A stretch of DNA of 24,033 bases from Thermococcus sp. GTDB taxonomy: Archaea; Methanobacteriota_B; Thermococci; Thermococcales; Thermococcaceae. The position numbers were made by a program, and so were the translations under genes. Positions 15,203-22,348 of this stretch are shown piece after piece (the stretch's first letter is position 1; the number at the start of each line of letters is the position of its first letter). Where the stretch lies: positions 1 to 24,033 of the forward strand of contig WAMH01000096.1 of the NCBI GenBank assembly GCA_015522395.1, in the 5' to 3' direction. The notes under the pieces are model-generated. The model saw nothing but the letters and a program-made list of their open reading frames with translations. It ran no database searches and was not told the DNA's origin.

Positions 15203-15610
15203 ATGCCGGGGGCCGAGGACATACTGAACAGGGAGATCGCGAGGGTGAATCTTCACCTCCCTGCTATCAGGCCAACGCTTTACCAGCTCCTCATGGAGGA
15301 TGAGCCCAAGGTTCGCCTCAGGGATGGGAGCGAGAGCCATTTCAGACGCTCCGAACTTGAGTACATAGCGGGCCTCTTGGAAGAGAGCGAGGCGAAAACC
15401 CTCCGCATTCCCATAATCCTTGAGATAAGCACGGTCTACAGGGGTTACTTCAGAGTACGCGGGAGGGTTGAGGTCAAGGTCATTGAGAAGGTCCTTGGAA
15501 CCTACGATGAGCTGGAGGAGAAATCCGAGGCTCTCTACCCGAGGTACCTCCTTCCCAAGGTCCGGAGGGTGCTCCCTACGACCACTACGTACGCTTTCAT
15601 AGCGGAGTGA
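15203..15610 (+). CDS. UPF0216 (DUF61) family protein
   Basis: The 135-aa soluble protein begins MPGAEDILNREIARVN and continues with LPAIRPTLYQLL and VRLRDGSESHF, which I recognise as the archaeal UPF0216/DUF61 family; no function is established that I know of. The frame opens 45 nt further upstream, but the ATG at 15203 gives the family's start and the upstream residues look non-coding. There is no well-spaced ribosome site. A TATA-like AAAAGCTTTTTG at 15169-15180 lies about 27 bp upstream, so a leaderless mRNA is possible; another candidate, ATTTTAAAC, is at 15145-15153. Its stop overlaps the next gene's ATG (TGATG). Confidence 0.85.
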   Translation: MPGAEDILNREIARVNLHLPAIRPTLYQLLMEDEPKVRLRDGSESHFRRSELEYIAGLLEESEAKTLRIPIILEISTVYRGYFRVRGRVEVKVIEKVLGTYDELEEKSEALYPRYLLPKVRRVLPTTTTYAFIAE

Positions 15611-15891
15611 TGGATATGGACGATGACACAAAGGTCCTCAGGGATTACTTGGCTTTTACGGTGCCCCACGTTACGGTTTTAGCGGGGGCGATACTGGGTG
15701 TTCTCCTCATAGCCCGGGTTCCGATGAACGTTGCCCTCGGTGTCTTTGCGCTCACCTACGGTTTGATGCTGACCATCCTCGGACTAATCATCCGGCAGCA
15801 CGTCTCCCACCTGTGGGCTTACAGGCTGATAATGGCCTTCTCCATAGGACTGGCCCTTGTAGGGGCCCTCGTCCTCGTATATCCGGGGTAA
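15610..15891 (+). CDS. Small three-helix membrane protein
   Basis: The 93-aa product has a short acidic N-terminus (MDMDDDTK) and three hydrophobic segments at about residues 16-35, 39-60 and 69-90, ending VYPG. No family is recognised. The start is at the ATG overlapping the UPF0216 stop by one base, with GCGGAG just before it; an in-frame ATG six bases later is an alternative. The overlap implies coupled translation with the UPF0216 protein. Confidence 0.8.
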   Translation: MDMDDDTKVLRDYLAFTVPHVTVLAGAILGVLLIARVPMNVALGVFALTYGLMLTILGLIIRQHVSHLWAYRLIMAFSIGLALVGALVLVYPG

Positions 15892-15900
15892 GTTTATATC
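15892..15900 (+). promoter_or_regulatory. Putative TATA box of the Thr-stalk surface protein gene
   Basis: GTTTATATC is a good box A directly after the preceding stop codon. Initiation about 26 bp downstream, near 15922, would leave a leader of under 12 nt before the ATG at 15931, just covering the GGTGG ribosome site. Confidence 0.6.
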
Positions 15901-15930
15901 CAGAAGGCCGAACAATGGGTGGTGGAAACG

Positions 15931-17562
15931 ATGAAGAGGACACTCGTCCCCATCCTGCTGTTTATCCTGCTAGTGCCGTTTGTTTCGCCCGTCTCGGCTC
16001 AGGCCGGGGGGATAATAACCAGCGATCGTATAACCGTCGTCAGGGGAGATTATAGCACCGGAACCCTGCATCTGACCAACGGTGGTGGCAGAAGCTACCG
16101 CGTGGTTAGCCTCAGGTCCGTGTGGGTTGAGGACCGGAATGGAAACGTTGTGTCCGGTTTCAACGTGACCTTTGATCCAAGGGTCTTCTCCGACTGGGGG
16201 CCCGGGGAGACCATTCTCGTTTCCTACAACGTTTCCTGTTCTCCCAATGTATCGGCCGGAAACTACACCCTCCACTTCAGGTTTCTGGCTTCAACTGCAG
16301 GGGGCAGCCTCTACATTCTCTTCGCCAAGGTTCCACTCACCGTTCTTCCAACCCCCCTTAAGTTCGGACCCGCCGATGCCTACGTCGCGGAGAGACCCGG
16401 TTCCCCGTACGTTTTCAACGGTGAGAGAATAGTCGTCACCTCTCACATTATCAACATAGGCCACAGAACAGTACCGGTTAATGCCTCGGTCTCGTTCGAG
16501 CTGAACGGAAAACCGTACTTCCAGACCTCGCGCGAGATCAGGGTGGTTCCTGGAGATAGGCTGGTTACCTTCATCGTTCCAGTTGGATACAACTTTCCCG
16601 AGGGGCGCTATGTTCTTCACTATGCCCTCTCGTACCCCGGCGGAAGCTACGTCTACTCCAGGGCCTTTGATGTGAGGTTCGGGGTTAGGCTCGTTGGCCT
16701 CTCAGTTCGCTCGAACGAGGTCAGGCTTAACGGGGAGAACGAAGCTTACCTCACGGTCCTCTCCGAGAGGAGAATAGGGCTTAACCTCACCGTCGTGACC
16801 TACCGCGGGAATGAGCCAGTGGCAAGCTACACGAAGTGGATTTCCCTTGGAAGCGGAACGGACGTCATAACGGTTCCCCTTGCCACAAACGTTTCGGGCA
16901 ACCTGAGCGCCCTTATAAGGCTGTCCTTTGGCAACAGAACCATCGGGGAGGGAAGGGTCAACTACTCCGTCGTCGCGCCTCCGGTTCTTGAAAACGTCAC
17001 CTACGAAACGAAGGAAAACGGGGAGGTTACCTTCAGCGTTGTCATCCTCAATCCCTCGGACTCCAGCGTTGTGGGGACCCTTCAGTACAGGATCTACACC
17101 GAAGATAAGGTTCTCTACCGGGACTCCGTAAGAAGGGAGCTTCCACCGGGCACAATCCACCTCAGGATAACCTTCAGGGTTCCCATAGGGAAGGAGATTT
17201 ACTACCGCTTCGTTCTGATCGCCGGCGGGAGCATGGGTTCCTCCACGGGGGAGCTATACATACGGCCCCCCCAGACCACGACGACCTCAACCACACCGCC
17301 CACCCCGACCACATCCACCAGCAGTACCGGCACCACGACGACGGCCGGTTCCGGTGGCGGTAGCTCCGGTGGAGGATGGGTTGTAGTGGCCGTAATCGTT
17401 ATAGTGCTCCTGGCCGTTGCTGCTTGGTATTACCTCAACGGTGGAGAGAAAAAGCGTAAAAAGCGTGGCCGCCCCAAGCCGAGGCGTCGTTCCCCTCTGG
17501 GTAGGTTCAAGAGGCCTAAAAAACCCGACTTCAAAGAGGGTAATGGCCTTCCCAAGAAGTAG
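15931..17562 (+). CDS. Secreted, membrane-anchored beta-rich protein with basic cytoplasmic tail
   Basis: The 543-aa protein has a signal peptide (about residues 1-24, ending PVSAQA) and then about 420 residues of beta-rich, sequon-rich sequence. It resembles repeated immunoglobulin-like or CARDB-like adhesion domains, for example YSTGTLHLTNGGGRSYRVV and VILNPSDSSVVGTLQYRI. A Thr/Ser/Pro stalk and Gly/Ser linker lead to one membrane span (near 481-500) and a tail of about 43 residues dominated by Lys and Arg (GEKKRKKRGRPKPRRR). It has a stalk like the solute-binding protein but no CGP-CTERM; the anchor is an ordinary helix with a cytoplasmic tail. The start is set at the ATG after GGTGG. No enzyme motif is visible. 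A surface structural or adhesion role is inference. Confidence 0.85.
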   Translation: MKRTLVPILLFILLVPFVSPVSAQAGGIITSDRITVVRGDYSTGTLHLTNGGGRSYRVVSLRSVWVEDRNGNVVSGFNVTFDPRVFSDWGPGETILVSYNVSCSPNVSAGNYTLHFRFLASTAGGSLYILFAKVPLTVLPTPLKFGPADAYVAERPGSPYVFNGERIVVTSHIINIGHRTVPVNASVSFELNGKPYFQTSREIRVVPGDRLVTFIVPVGYNFPEGRYVLHYALSYPGGSYVYSRAFDVRFGVRLVGLSVRSNEVRLNGENEAYLTVLSERRIGLNLTVVTYRGNEPVASYTKWISLGSGTDVITVPLATNVSGNLSALIRLSFGNRTIGEGRVNYSVVAPPVLENVTYETKENGEVTFSVVILNPSDSSVVGTLQYRIYTEDKVLYRDSVRRELPPGTIHLRITFRVPIGKEIYYRFVLIAGGSMGSSTGELYIRPPQTTTTSTTPPTPTTSTSSTGTTTTAGSGGGSSGGGWVVVAVIVIVLLAVAAWYYLNGGEKKRKKRGRPKPRRRSPLGRFKRPKKPDFKEGNGLPKK

Positions 17563-17570
17563 CCCCAACC

Positions 17571-17579
17571 TTTTTATTC
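17571..17579 (+). promoter_or_regulatory. TATA box of rnpB
   Basis: TTTTTATTC begins 9 nt after the stop of the surface protein gene and is centred about 26 bp before the first base of the RNase P RNA P1 helix. The independent fit of promoter spacing and RNA structure supports both calls. The T-run may also act as terminator for the upstream gene. Confidence 0.7.
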
Positions 17580-17599
17580 TCCCACCCAATAGTTCCCAC

Positions 17600-17924
17600 A
17601 GGCGAGGGGGTCGGGGACTCCCGGGGCACTCCCGAGGAAGTTCCGCCCACCTCACCGGGGCCGCGGTGCCGCAAGGCACCTCCCGAGAGGGAGGGCAACG
17701 GCGCAGAAACGACACGGCCTCCGGGGGATGTGGATGACGCGCGCGAAGGGGCTCGTGAGGGCCCCGAGTTAACCCGCAGACTATCCCGGAGGGTGCGGTG
17801 AAACGGCCGTCCCGCGGGGTGCAAGGCCGAGGGAGGGGCGATGAGTTCCCGGTGCGAGCCCCGTGGTAGGCCGCTCAGTCGAATGTCCCCTTGATACAGA
17901 AGGCGGGCTACGGCCCCCTCGCTT
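17600..17924 (+). ncRNA. rnpB: RNase P RNA, archaeal type A
   Basis: This is the catalytic RNA that removes 5' leaders from pre-tRNAs. The ends pair as P1: GCGAGGGGGTC (17602-17612) with GGCCCCCTCGC (17912-17922). The universal core is visible: GAGGAAGTTCCGCC at 17634-17647 and ACAGAAGGCGGGCTA at 17896-17910. These form helix P4, pairing AGU-CCGCC with GGCGG-GCU and leaving the universally conserved bulged U. The specificity domain shows GCAACGGCGCAGAAACGACA, and later GGTGAAACGGCCG and GGGTGCAAGGCCGA match other conserved regions. The length of about 325 nt fits Thermococcales. The exact ends are inferred from P1. It converges on the primase operon about 50 bp away. Confidence 0.96.
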
Positions 17925-17975
17925 CACCTTCTCAGAACGTCCAAAGCGGAAGCGAGAAGTATGAGAGGTACCCTA

Positions 17976-19016
17976 CTACCACTCATCCCCATGCTCCTTG
18001 CGCCATTTCTTATAGGCCTCTTTGACCTCCTCCCTGCGGAACTCCGGAACGGCATCCTCAAAGGGGTTGAAGCGCTCGAGCTTTCTCTCGTCCGGCCCGA
18101 TGTACGTCGTCACGAAGCCTACCTTGGAATGCAGGCTTGAGGGAACGCGCAGGATCCTTTTGACATCAACGGTAACCCTGCCGTCGAAGTAGGCCTTTGA
18201 GAAGGTGCTCGAGAGCGCGAAGAGCTTCGTGAGGCTCCTGTAGCCTATCCCCTGGGGAAATGCCGTCAGGAGGCCCTTTCTAACGAAGTTCTCGTATATC
18301 TCCTCGCGGTTCTCCAGGAGTTTTTTCACCTGGGATCTGTTAAGCCCGATGTTTAGGAGGTGGTTCGTGTTGGCCCTCCTTATGAAGTATCCAAAGCGGA
18401 GGCGGAAGACACGGTAGTAGCCGGAGGAGAGCATTATCCTTCTGCTCCGTATGTCTTCGAAGGTTATCTCCTCCGCGGCACTGATGTAGGAGAGAACCTT
18501 CTCCCTCGCCTTCCCGTCAAGCTCCATCGCCCAGTCGTCGAGAACCCTGACGTGGTAACCCCTACCTGAGTAGACTGCATGAACGTTCTGAAGGCCGAAG
18601 TCCTCCTTGAGAACGATAAGCGTGTCCCTCGCGAGCTCCTTTGCGTCTTCCAAGCATATCGGGCACACCTTCCCATGCTCGTGAAGGTTCTGGCATCTCC
18701 GCAGGGGCAGATCCTTGGCGTCTATGTCAAAGACAAGCTCCGCTCCAAGCCAGCCCTCCATGTCCTTCGGGTTCTCATAGAGGGCCACGCTGGAGAACAT
18801 CGCGTAGGGGGCGGTTGCCTTCACGTAGTCCTCCAGATCGCGAACGTCCATGAAAACGTTCTTCCTGTCGCTCGGCCCCTCGCCGGTGTGGTCGAAGCCG
18901 AACTCCCTGTTCTCGAGGGTCTCGACGATGAACTTCGGCAGTTTCTTAGCACTCCATTCTTTCTTGTAATACTTGGAGCGCTCTGCCTTTGTTACCTCCC
19001 TGAAGAGTTCACTCAT
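17976..19016 (-). CDS. priS: DNA primase small (catalytic) subunit
   Basis: PriS synthesises primers for DNA replication as a heterodimer with PriL. The 346-aa protein carries the catalytic aspartates in ELVFDIDAKD (D97 and D99), a zinc-binding knuckle C108-x3-H112-x-H114-x3-C118-x2-C121, and the nucleotide-binding block VYSGRGYHVRVLDDWA. Length and motif positions match archaeal PriS, such as that of Pyrococcus. The start ATG lies within the last codons of priL (8-nt overlap), with GGGGGATGAGTGA-type coupling rather than a separate leader, so the two subunits are translationally coupled. Confidence 0.97.
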   Translation of the reverse strand: MSELFREVTKAERSKYYKKEWSAKKLPKFIVETLENREFGFDHTGEGPSDRKNVFMDVRDLEDYVKATAPYAMFSSVALYENPKDMEGWLGAELVFDIDAKDLPLRRCQNLHEHGKVCPICLEDAKELARDTLIVLKEDFGLQNVHAVYSGRGYHVRVLDDWAMELDGKAREKVLSYISAAEEITFEDIRSRRIMLSSGYYRVFRLRFGYFIRRANTNHLLNIGLNRSQVKKLLENREEIYENFVRKGLLTAFPQGIGYRSLTKLFALSSTFSKAYFDGRVTVDVKRILRVPSSLHSKVGFVTTYIGPDERKLERFNPFEDAVPEFRREEVKEAYKKWRKEHGDEW

Positions 19017-20238
19017 CCCCCGTCACCTCCGCCCCTTCGGAACCATCCTGTTCTTCTCCCTGATTCCCCCGTCTGCTCTCAAGGTAGAGCTTCCTGAGGT
19101 AGTAGGTCAGGGGATTCTTGATGTTCCTGCAGTCCCTGTCTGGCTTGCACAGCTCGGGCGCGTTGGCCCGTATCTTTGAGCAGTTCGGAGGGAAGTACCA
19201 TGTTGAGTTCCCGCTGTCCTCGAGCGTTGGCTTATCGGTCAAACCGAAGCCGAGGTGGTACCAGATGTTCTTGATCTCGTGCGGCTGGTCCTCAAAGAGC
19301 GGCGGCTTGCATCTGTTCCCTGCCTCGATGATGATCGGCAGTATCTCCTTCTCCAGAACGTCCAGACTCTCAACGCAGTCCTTAACGCGGACGTCCCTCC
19401 TGGGCGGATTTGGACAGAGGCGCGCGTAGCTCAGGAAGCTCGTGAGGAGAACCGTTATGGCGTAGTTCCTCAGGCCCGAGGGAACGCCGCCGAGGGCAAT
19501 CTTGACGCACGGTGGAAAGAGGTCGAAGCGGAGTGACCCGGCTTTTGCATTTCCGAGCTTTTTAATCTTCTCCTTGAAGTGCTCCCTCGCGAGTTGGCCG
19601 AGCCTCTCGTAGAGTTCCCTGTAAAAGTTTGGCAATTCATCGCGGACTTCATAGAGCAGGTTTACCGCCCTCTCAAAGTTCCTCTCAAAGGAGCGCTTCC
19701 AGAGCTTTAGCGCATCTTCCATTGTGAGGTAGGCGTAACCCCCTCTGATGTAAACTTCCTTCAGCGAGCCATCCCAGAGTGGGAGGAACCTCGACAGATG
19801 AACTTTATAGGCCAGCTTCAGTCGTCTCTTTTCCTCCTCTGAGAGCTCGCGGTAGTTCGTCCTCTCCAGTATTGTCCGGTCCCTTCTCGGGATCTCGCTT
19901 TCACTCGCCCGTTCGATGCCATGAACCTCCTCGGCCAGAGCCCCCGACTTCTCAATCCTGAGGGAGTAAAGCCTCACGCTCGCCTCCTTCACGAGCTCCA
20001 TCTCAAGACCGTAGGGCGAAAAGGCCAGAGCCCCTAGAAGGGCATAGAAGGTCAAGAGGTCCCTGACATCGTCTACTTCCAGCACCTCCTCGGGCACCTC
20101 GCCAGATTCCAGCCATTTTATCCTCTCCAGGACTTCATCCAGCCCGGTGTAGGATGGAATGACCTTTAGGAGCTCTTCCACACCTCCAAACTCGCCCTCT
20201 ATGATCCTCCTTGCTCCCTCTCCAAAAGGATCGAGCAT
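19009..20238 (-). CDS. priL: DNA primase large subunit
   Basis: PriL is the regulatory partner of PriS and contributes an Fe-S domain needed for primer initiation. The 409-aa protein has a helical N-terminal half and a C-terminal domain with candidate [4Fe-4S] ligands: the cysteine in PPCVK, that in PPNCSKIR, and the pair in ELCKPDRDC. The block CRNIKNPLTYYLRKLY follows. The tail is acidic (GEEQDGSEGAEVTGDE). The ATG at 20238 follows GGTGACGCT. It is the first gene of the priL-priS operon, with a TATA-like sequence about 35 bp upstream, divergent from the KaiC-like gene. Confidence 0.95.
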   Translation of the reverse strand: MLDPFGEGARRIIEGEFGGVEELLKVIPSYTGLDEVLERIKWLESGEVPEEVLEVDDVRDLLTFYALLGALAFSPYGLEMELVKEASVRLYSLRIEKSGALAEEVHGIERASESEIPRRDRTILERTNYRELSEEEKRRLKLAYKVHLSRFLPLWDGSLKEVYIRGGYAYLTMEDALKLWKRSFERNFERAVNLLYEVRDELPNFYRELYERLGQLAREHFKEKIKKLGNAKAGSLRFDLFPPCVKIALGGVPSGLRNYAITVLLTSFLSYARLCPNPPRRDVRVKDCVESLDVLEKEILPIIIEAGNRCKPPLFEDQPHEIKNIWYHLGFGLTDKPTLEDSGNSTWYFPPNCSKIRANAPELCKPDRDCRNIKNPLTYYLRKLYLESRRGNQGEEQDGSEGAEVTGDE

Positions 20239-20267
20239 AGCGTCACCGGAGTTCTTTGGTGGGTTTC

Positions 20268-20277
20268 GAATAAAACC
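20268..20277 (-). promoter_or_regulatory. Putative TATA box of priL-priS
   Basis: The reverse strand reads GGTTTTATTC, centred about 35 bp before the priL ATG at 20238. Initiation near 20247 would give a leader of about 10 nt containing the GGTGA site. The 136-bp divergent region also serves the plus-strand gene at 20375. Confidence 0.5.
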
Positions 20278-20307
20278 GTTTCCCCTTCCCTCCGGGTTCC
20301 CAAAAGT

Positions 20308-20317
20308 TTTATATTCC
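20308..20317 (+). promoter_or_regulatory. Putative TATA box of the KaiC-like gene
   Basis: GTTTTATATT is a strong box A match. Initiation about 25 bp downstream would be near 20338, giving a leader of about 37 nt with the GGAAGGTGGT ribosome site at 20361-20370. Confidence 0.6.
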
Positions 20318-20374
20318 TTGGAGTACTAAATCAGTAAGGGGCAATACCTGTTGTAATTTGGGAAGGTGGTTAAT

Positions 20375-21124
20375 ATGACCCCTAAGTATACTGTTGAGAG
20401 GGTTAAGAGCGGCATACCGGGATTTGATGAACTTATCGAGGGTGGTTTCCCCAGGGGGACGACGGTCCTCGTCACGGGTCCAACCGGTAGCGGTAAGACC
20501 ACCTTTGGAGTCCAGTTCGTTTACAAGGGCGTTGAACTCTACGACGAGCCGGGGGTAATTGTGACTCTGGAGGAGCGCGCGCAGGACATAAGGAAGGAGA
20601 TGCTGGCCTTTGGCTGGGATCTTGAGAAGTATGAAAGAGAGGGAAAGATAGCCATCGTAGATGGTGTCAGCTCCGTCGTCGGGCTTCCCTCCGAGGAACA
20701 GTACGTTCTTGAGGGCAACCTGAACCCGGAGGACTTTCTCCGCTACATCTACCGCGTCGTCAAAGCGATAGATGCCAAACGCCTCGTCATAGACTCAATA
20801 CCATCCATAGCCTTCAGGCTCCGCGAGGAATCCAAGATAAGGGAGGTCCTCCTCCAGCTCAACACGATACTCCTCGAGATGGGCGTTACCTCTATACTCA
20901 CCACCGAGGCCGCTGATCCCGCTCATGGGAGGATAAGCCGCTACGGCATGGAGGAGTACATAGCCAGGGGCGTCGTTCTTCTGGACTTCGTGGAGAAGGA
21001 CGTCGAGCTGAAACGCTACCTGCTGATACGAAAGATGCGTGAGACGAGTCATTCTATGAAGAAGTATCCGTTCGAGATAAACGACAGGGGCGTAGTGGTC
21101 TACCCGAGTGGGGAGCTATATTGA
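20375..21124 (+). CDS. KaiC/RadA-like RecA-superfamily ATPase
   Basis: This 249-aa single-domain protein has Walker A GPTGSGKTT at residues 35-43, a pair of acidic residues in VTLEERAQDI that could include the catalytic glutamate, and Walker B in KRLVIDSIPS near 134-143. The opening RVKSGIPGFDELIEGGFPRG is typical of archaeal KaiC-domain (RAD55-type) ATPases. Such proteins are widespread in Thermococcales. They are often tied to signal transduction, but their targets are mostly unknown, and there is no circadian kaiA/kaiB context. The ATG at 20375 is preferred over a GTG nine bases upstream, which lies inside the GGTGGT ribosome site. The nearest downstream gene has its own promoter. Confidence 0.9.
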   Translation: MTPKYTVERVKSGIPGFDELIEGGFPRGTTVLVTGPTGSGKTTFGVQFVYKGVELYDEPGVIVTLEERAQDIRKEMLAFGWDLEKYEREGKIAIVDGVSSVVGLPSEEQYVLEGNLNPEDFLRYIYRVVKAIDAKRLVIDSIPSIAFRLREESKIREVLLQLNTILLEMGVTSILTTEAADPAHGRISRYGMEEYIARGVVLLDFVEKDVELKRYLLIRKMRETSHSMKKYPFEINDRGVVVYPSGELY

Positions 21125-21153
21125 CCCCCCATTATTCCTCTGTCCGGGCGTAA

Positions 21154-21163
21154 ACTTTTTAAG
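21154..21163 (+). promoter_or_regulatory. Putative TATA box for a leaderless gene
   Basis: ACTTTTTAAG is centred about 26 bp before the ATG at 21185. There is no ribosome site in the intervening sequence, so transcription probably begins at the start codon. Confidence 0.55.
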
Positions 21164-21184
21164 GTTCGTTTGTTACTTTATATC

Positions 21185-22348
21185 ATGGTGAACAATTCAA
21201 GGGTGATAGTGGTCCTCATTGCAGGAATCTTGATTGTTGCCCTCGCACTGTTCAAAGTTGGCGATGATAACGGGGACTCCTTCGTCGGCCTTTGCGTTTA
21301 CTCAACCAGCGGATTCTCGGTTCTGACGAATGGAACTGTTTCCGTAGGTGTCTCGGCCACTCTGAAGCCCGGAGAGGTTTATCTGCTTGAGGGAAGGCTC
21401 TACCGCTCCCGCTCGGGACTTAGAATGGACCCCTCCAAGGTAAAGTTCTCCGAACCCACGTTTCCTCTGAAGGAGTTAAGGGGAGCATACTGGCCCTCGA
21501 GGGGCCTCTACCTTCTAACCCCCGAGAGAATCCGCCTCGGTCTTCCTCTAAACGTCCCCAAGGGGGCCTACGTTCTGATCAGAGGGCTGTTCTATGGGGC
21601 CAGGTTCTATCCGGTAACCTACACTCAAACCGTCCCGCCCGAGGGGCCCGAAGATGGAATGCCCTGGTGGGTTGGTGGTGTTGTCATATATTCTGGCAGA
21701 AGGACCGTTCTCTGGAACGGAAGCGAAGAGTTTGCGCTCTACCTCCCATACGGCACCAAGCTTGAGGTTGGGACGAGGGTGAGGGTTCTCGGAATATTCA
21801 GAAGGTACTCAATGCCCTCCATTGTAGTGGACTCTGGGGATGACGTGAGCGTTATCGGCATGGCCCCTCTTGTTCGGGTTGGGGAGGCGAAGATCGGTGA
21901 GATAGCGACTGGCAGTTGTGCGGTGGTTGGAAGGGGAAAGTCATATCTGAGGCTGAACTGCACCAAGCTCAAGCTCTACGGCTTTAAAGCTCGGGACGGC
22001 GATGTGATTCGATTCGAGGCCCTCGTTAGGAAGTCATCGATGCTCTGCCTGAACTGCACCGTCGAGAGAAAACGTGAGGAGTTGCCCAACGGAATATGCA
22101 ACTTCTCCCCGGGGAAGCTCGCCAAGATAAGCGGAACAGTCACGTGGGTCAAAGTCTACGGGAACGGCTTCGGTTTGGCCAACGTCACCTACGGGGACTG
22201 CTGGGTTCTCCTAAAGCTCAGAAAGTCTCTCGGAGTTTCCCTGAGAACAAACGAGACGGTTACTGCCTACGGGACGTTCACCACGTACCGCGGAATGCCC
22301 GCGCTCGAAATCGAATCGGGTGAGGACGTTTGCTCCGGGAACTGCTGA
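21185..22348 (+). CDS. Membrane-anchored extracytoplasmic protein with probable OB-fold repeats
   Basis: The 387-aa product starts with a signal-anchor (NSRVIVVLIAGILIVALALF), and the rest is extracytoplasmic with several NGS/NCT-type sequons and paired cysteines. Two segments look like related small beta-barrels. One runs from GGVVIYSGRRTVLWNG to RVRVLGIFRRYSMPSIVVDS, the other from KISGTVTWVKVYGNG to VTAYGTFTTYRGMPALEIES. Both follow an OB-fold-like plan of strands ending in V-x-G-x-F-x-x-Y-x-x-x-P. This is pattern judgement, not a database hit. The ATG at 21185 is chosen because the TATA spacing fits a leaderless start. The last 19 nt overlap the start of the TctA-family gene, whose ribosome site (GGTGAGG) lies inside this gene. 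Confidence 0.8.
   Translation: MVNNSRVIVVLIAGILIVALALFKVGDDNGDSFVGLCVYSTSGFSVLTNGTVSVGVSATLKPGEVYLLEGRLYRSRSGLRMDPSKVKFSEPTFPLKELRGAYWPSRGLYLLTPERIRLGLPLNVPKGAYVLIRGLFYGARFYPVTYTQTVPPEGPEDGMPWWVGGVVIYSGRRTVLWNGSEEFALYLPYGTKLEVGTRVRVLGIFRRYSMPSIVVDSGDDVSVIGMAPLVRVGEAKIGEIATGSCAVVGRGKSYLRLNCTKLKLYGFKARDGDVIRFEALVRKSSMLCLNCTVERKREELPNGICNFSPGKLAKISGTVTWVKVYGNGFGLANVTYGDCWVLLKLRKSLGVSLRTNETVTAYGTFTTYRGMPALEIESGEDVCSGNC

Noticed and set aside
15107..15631. A 174-codon minus-strand open frame opposite the UPF0216 gene
   Set aside because: The plus-strand product matches a known family; the minus frame lacks a recognisable motif and spans the glnA-UPF0216 promoter region.
17417..17824. Open frames on both strands over the RNase P RNA region
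   Set aside because: Conserved RNase P core sequences and P1/P4 pairing explain the region; the frames are by-products of high GC content.
20375..21124. KaiC-like gene as part of a circadian clock system
   Set aside because: There are no kaiA or kaiB genes and only a single ATPase domain. Such proteins are common in archaea without clock function.
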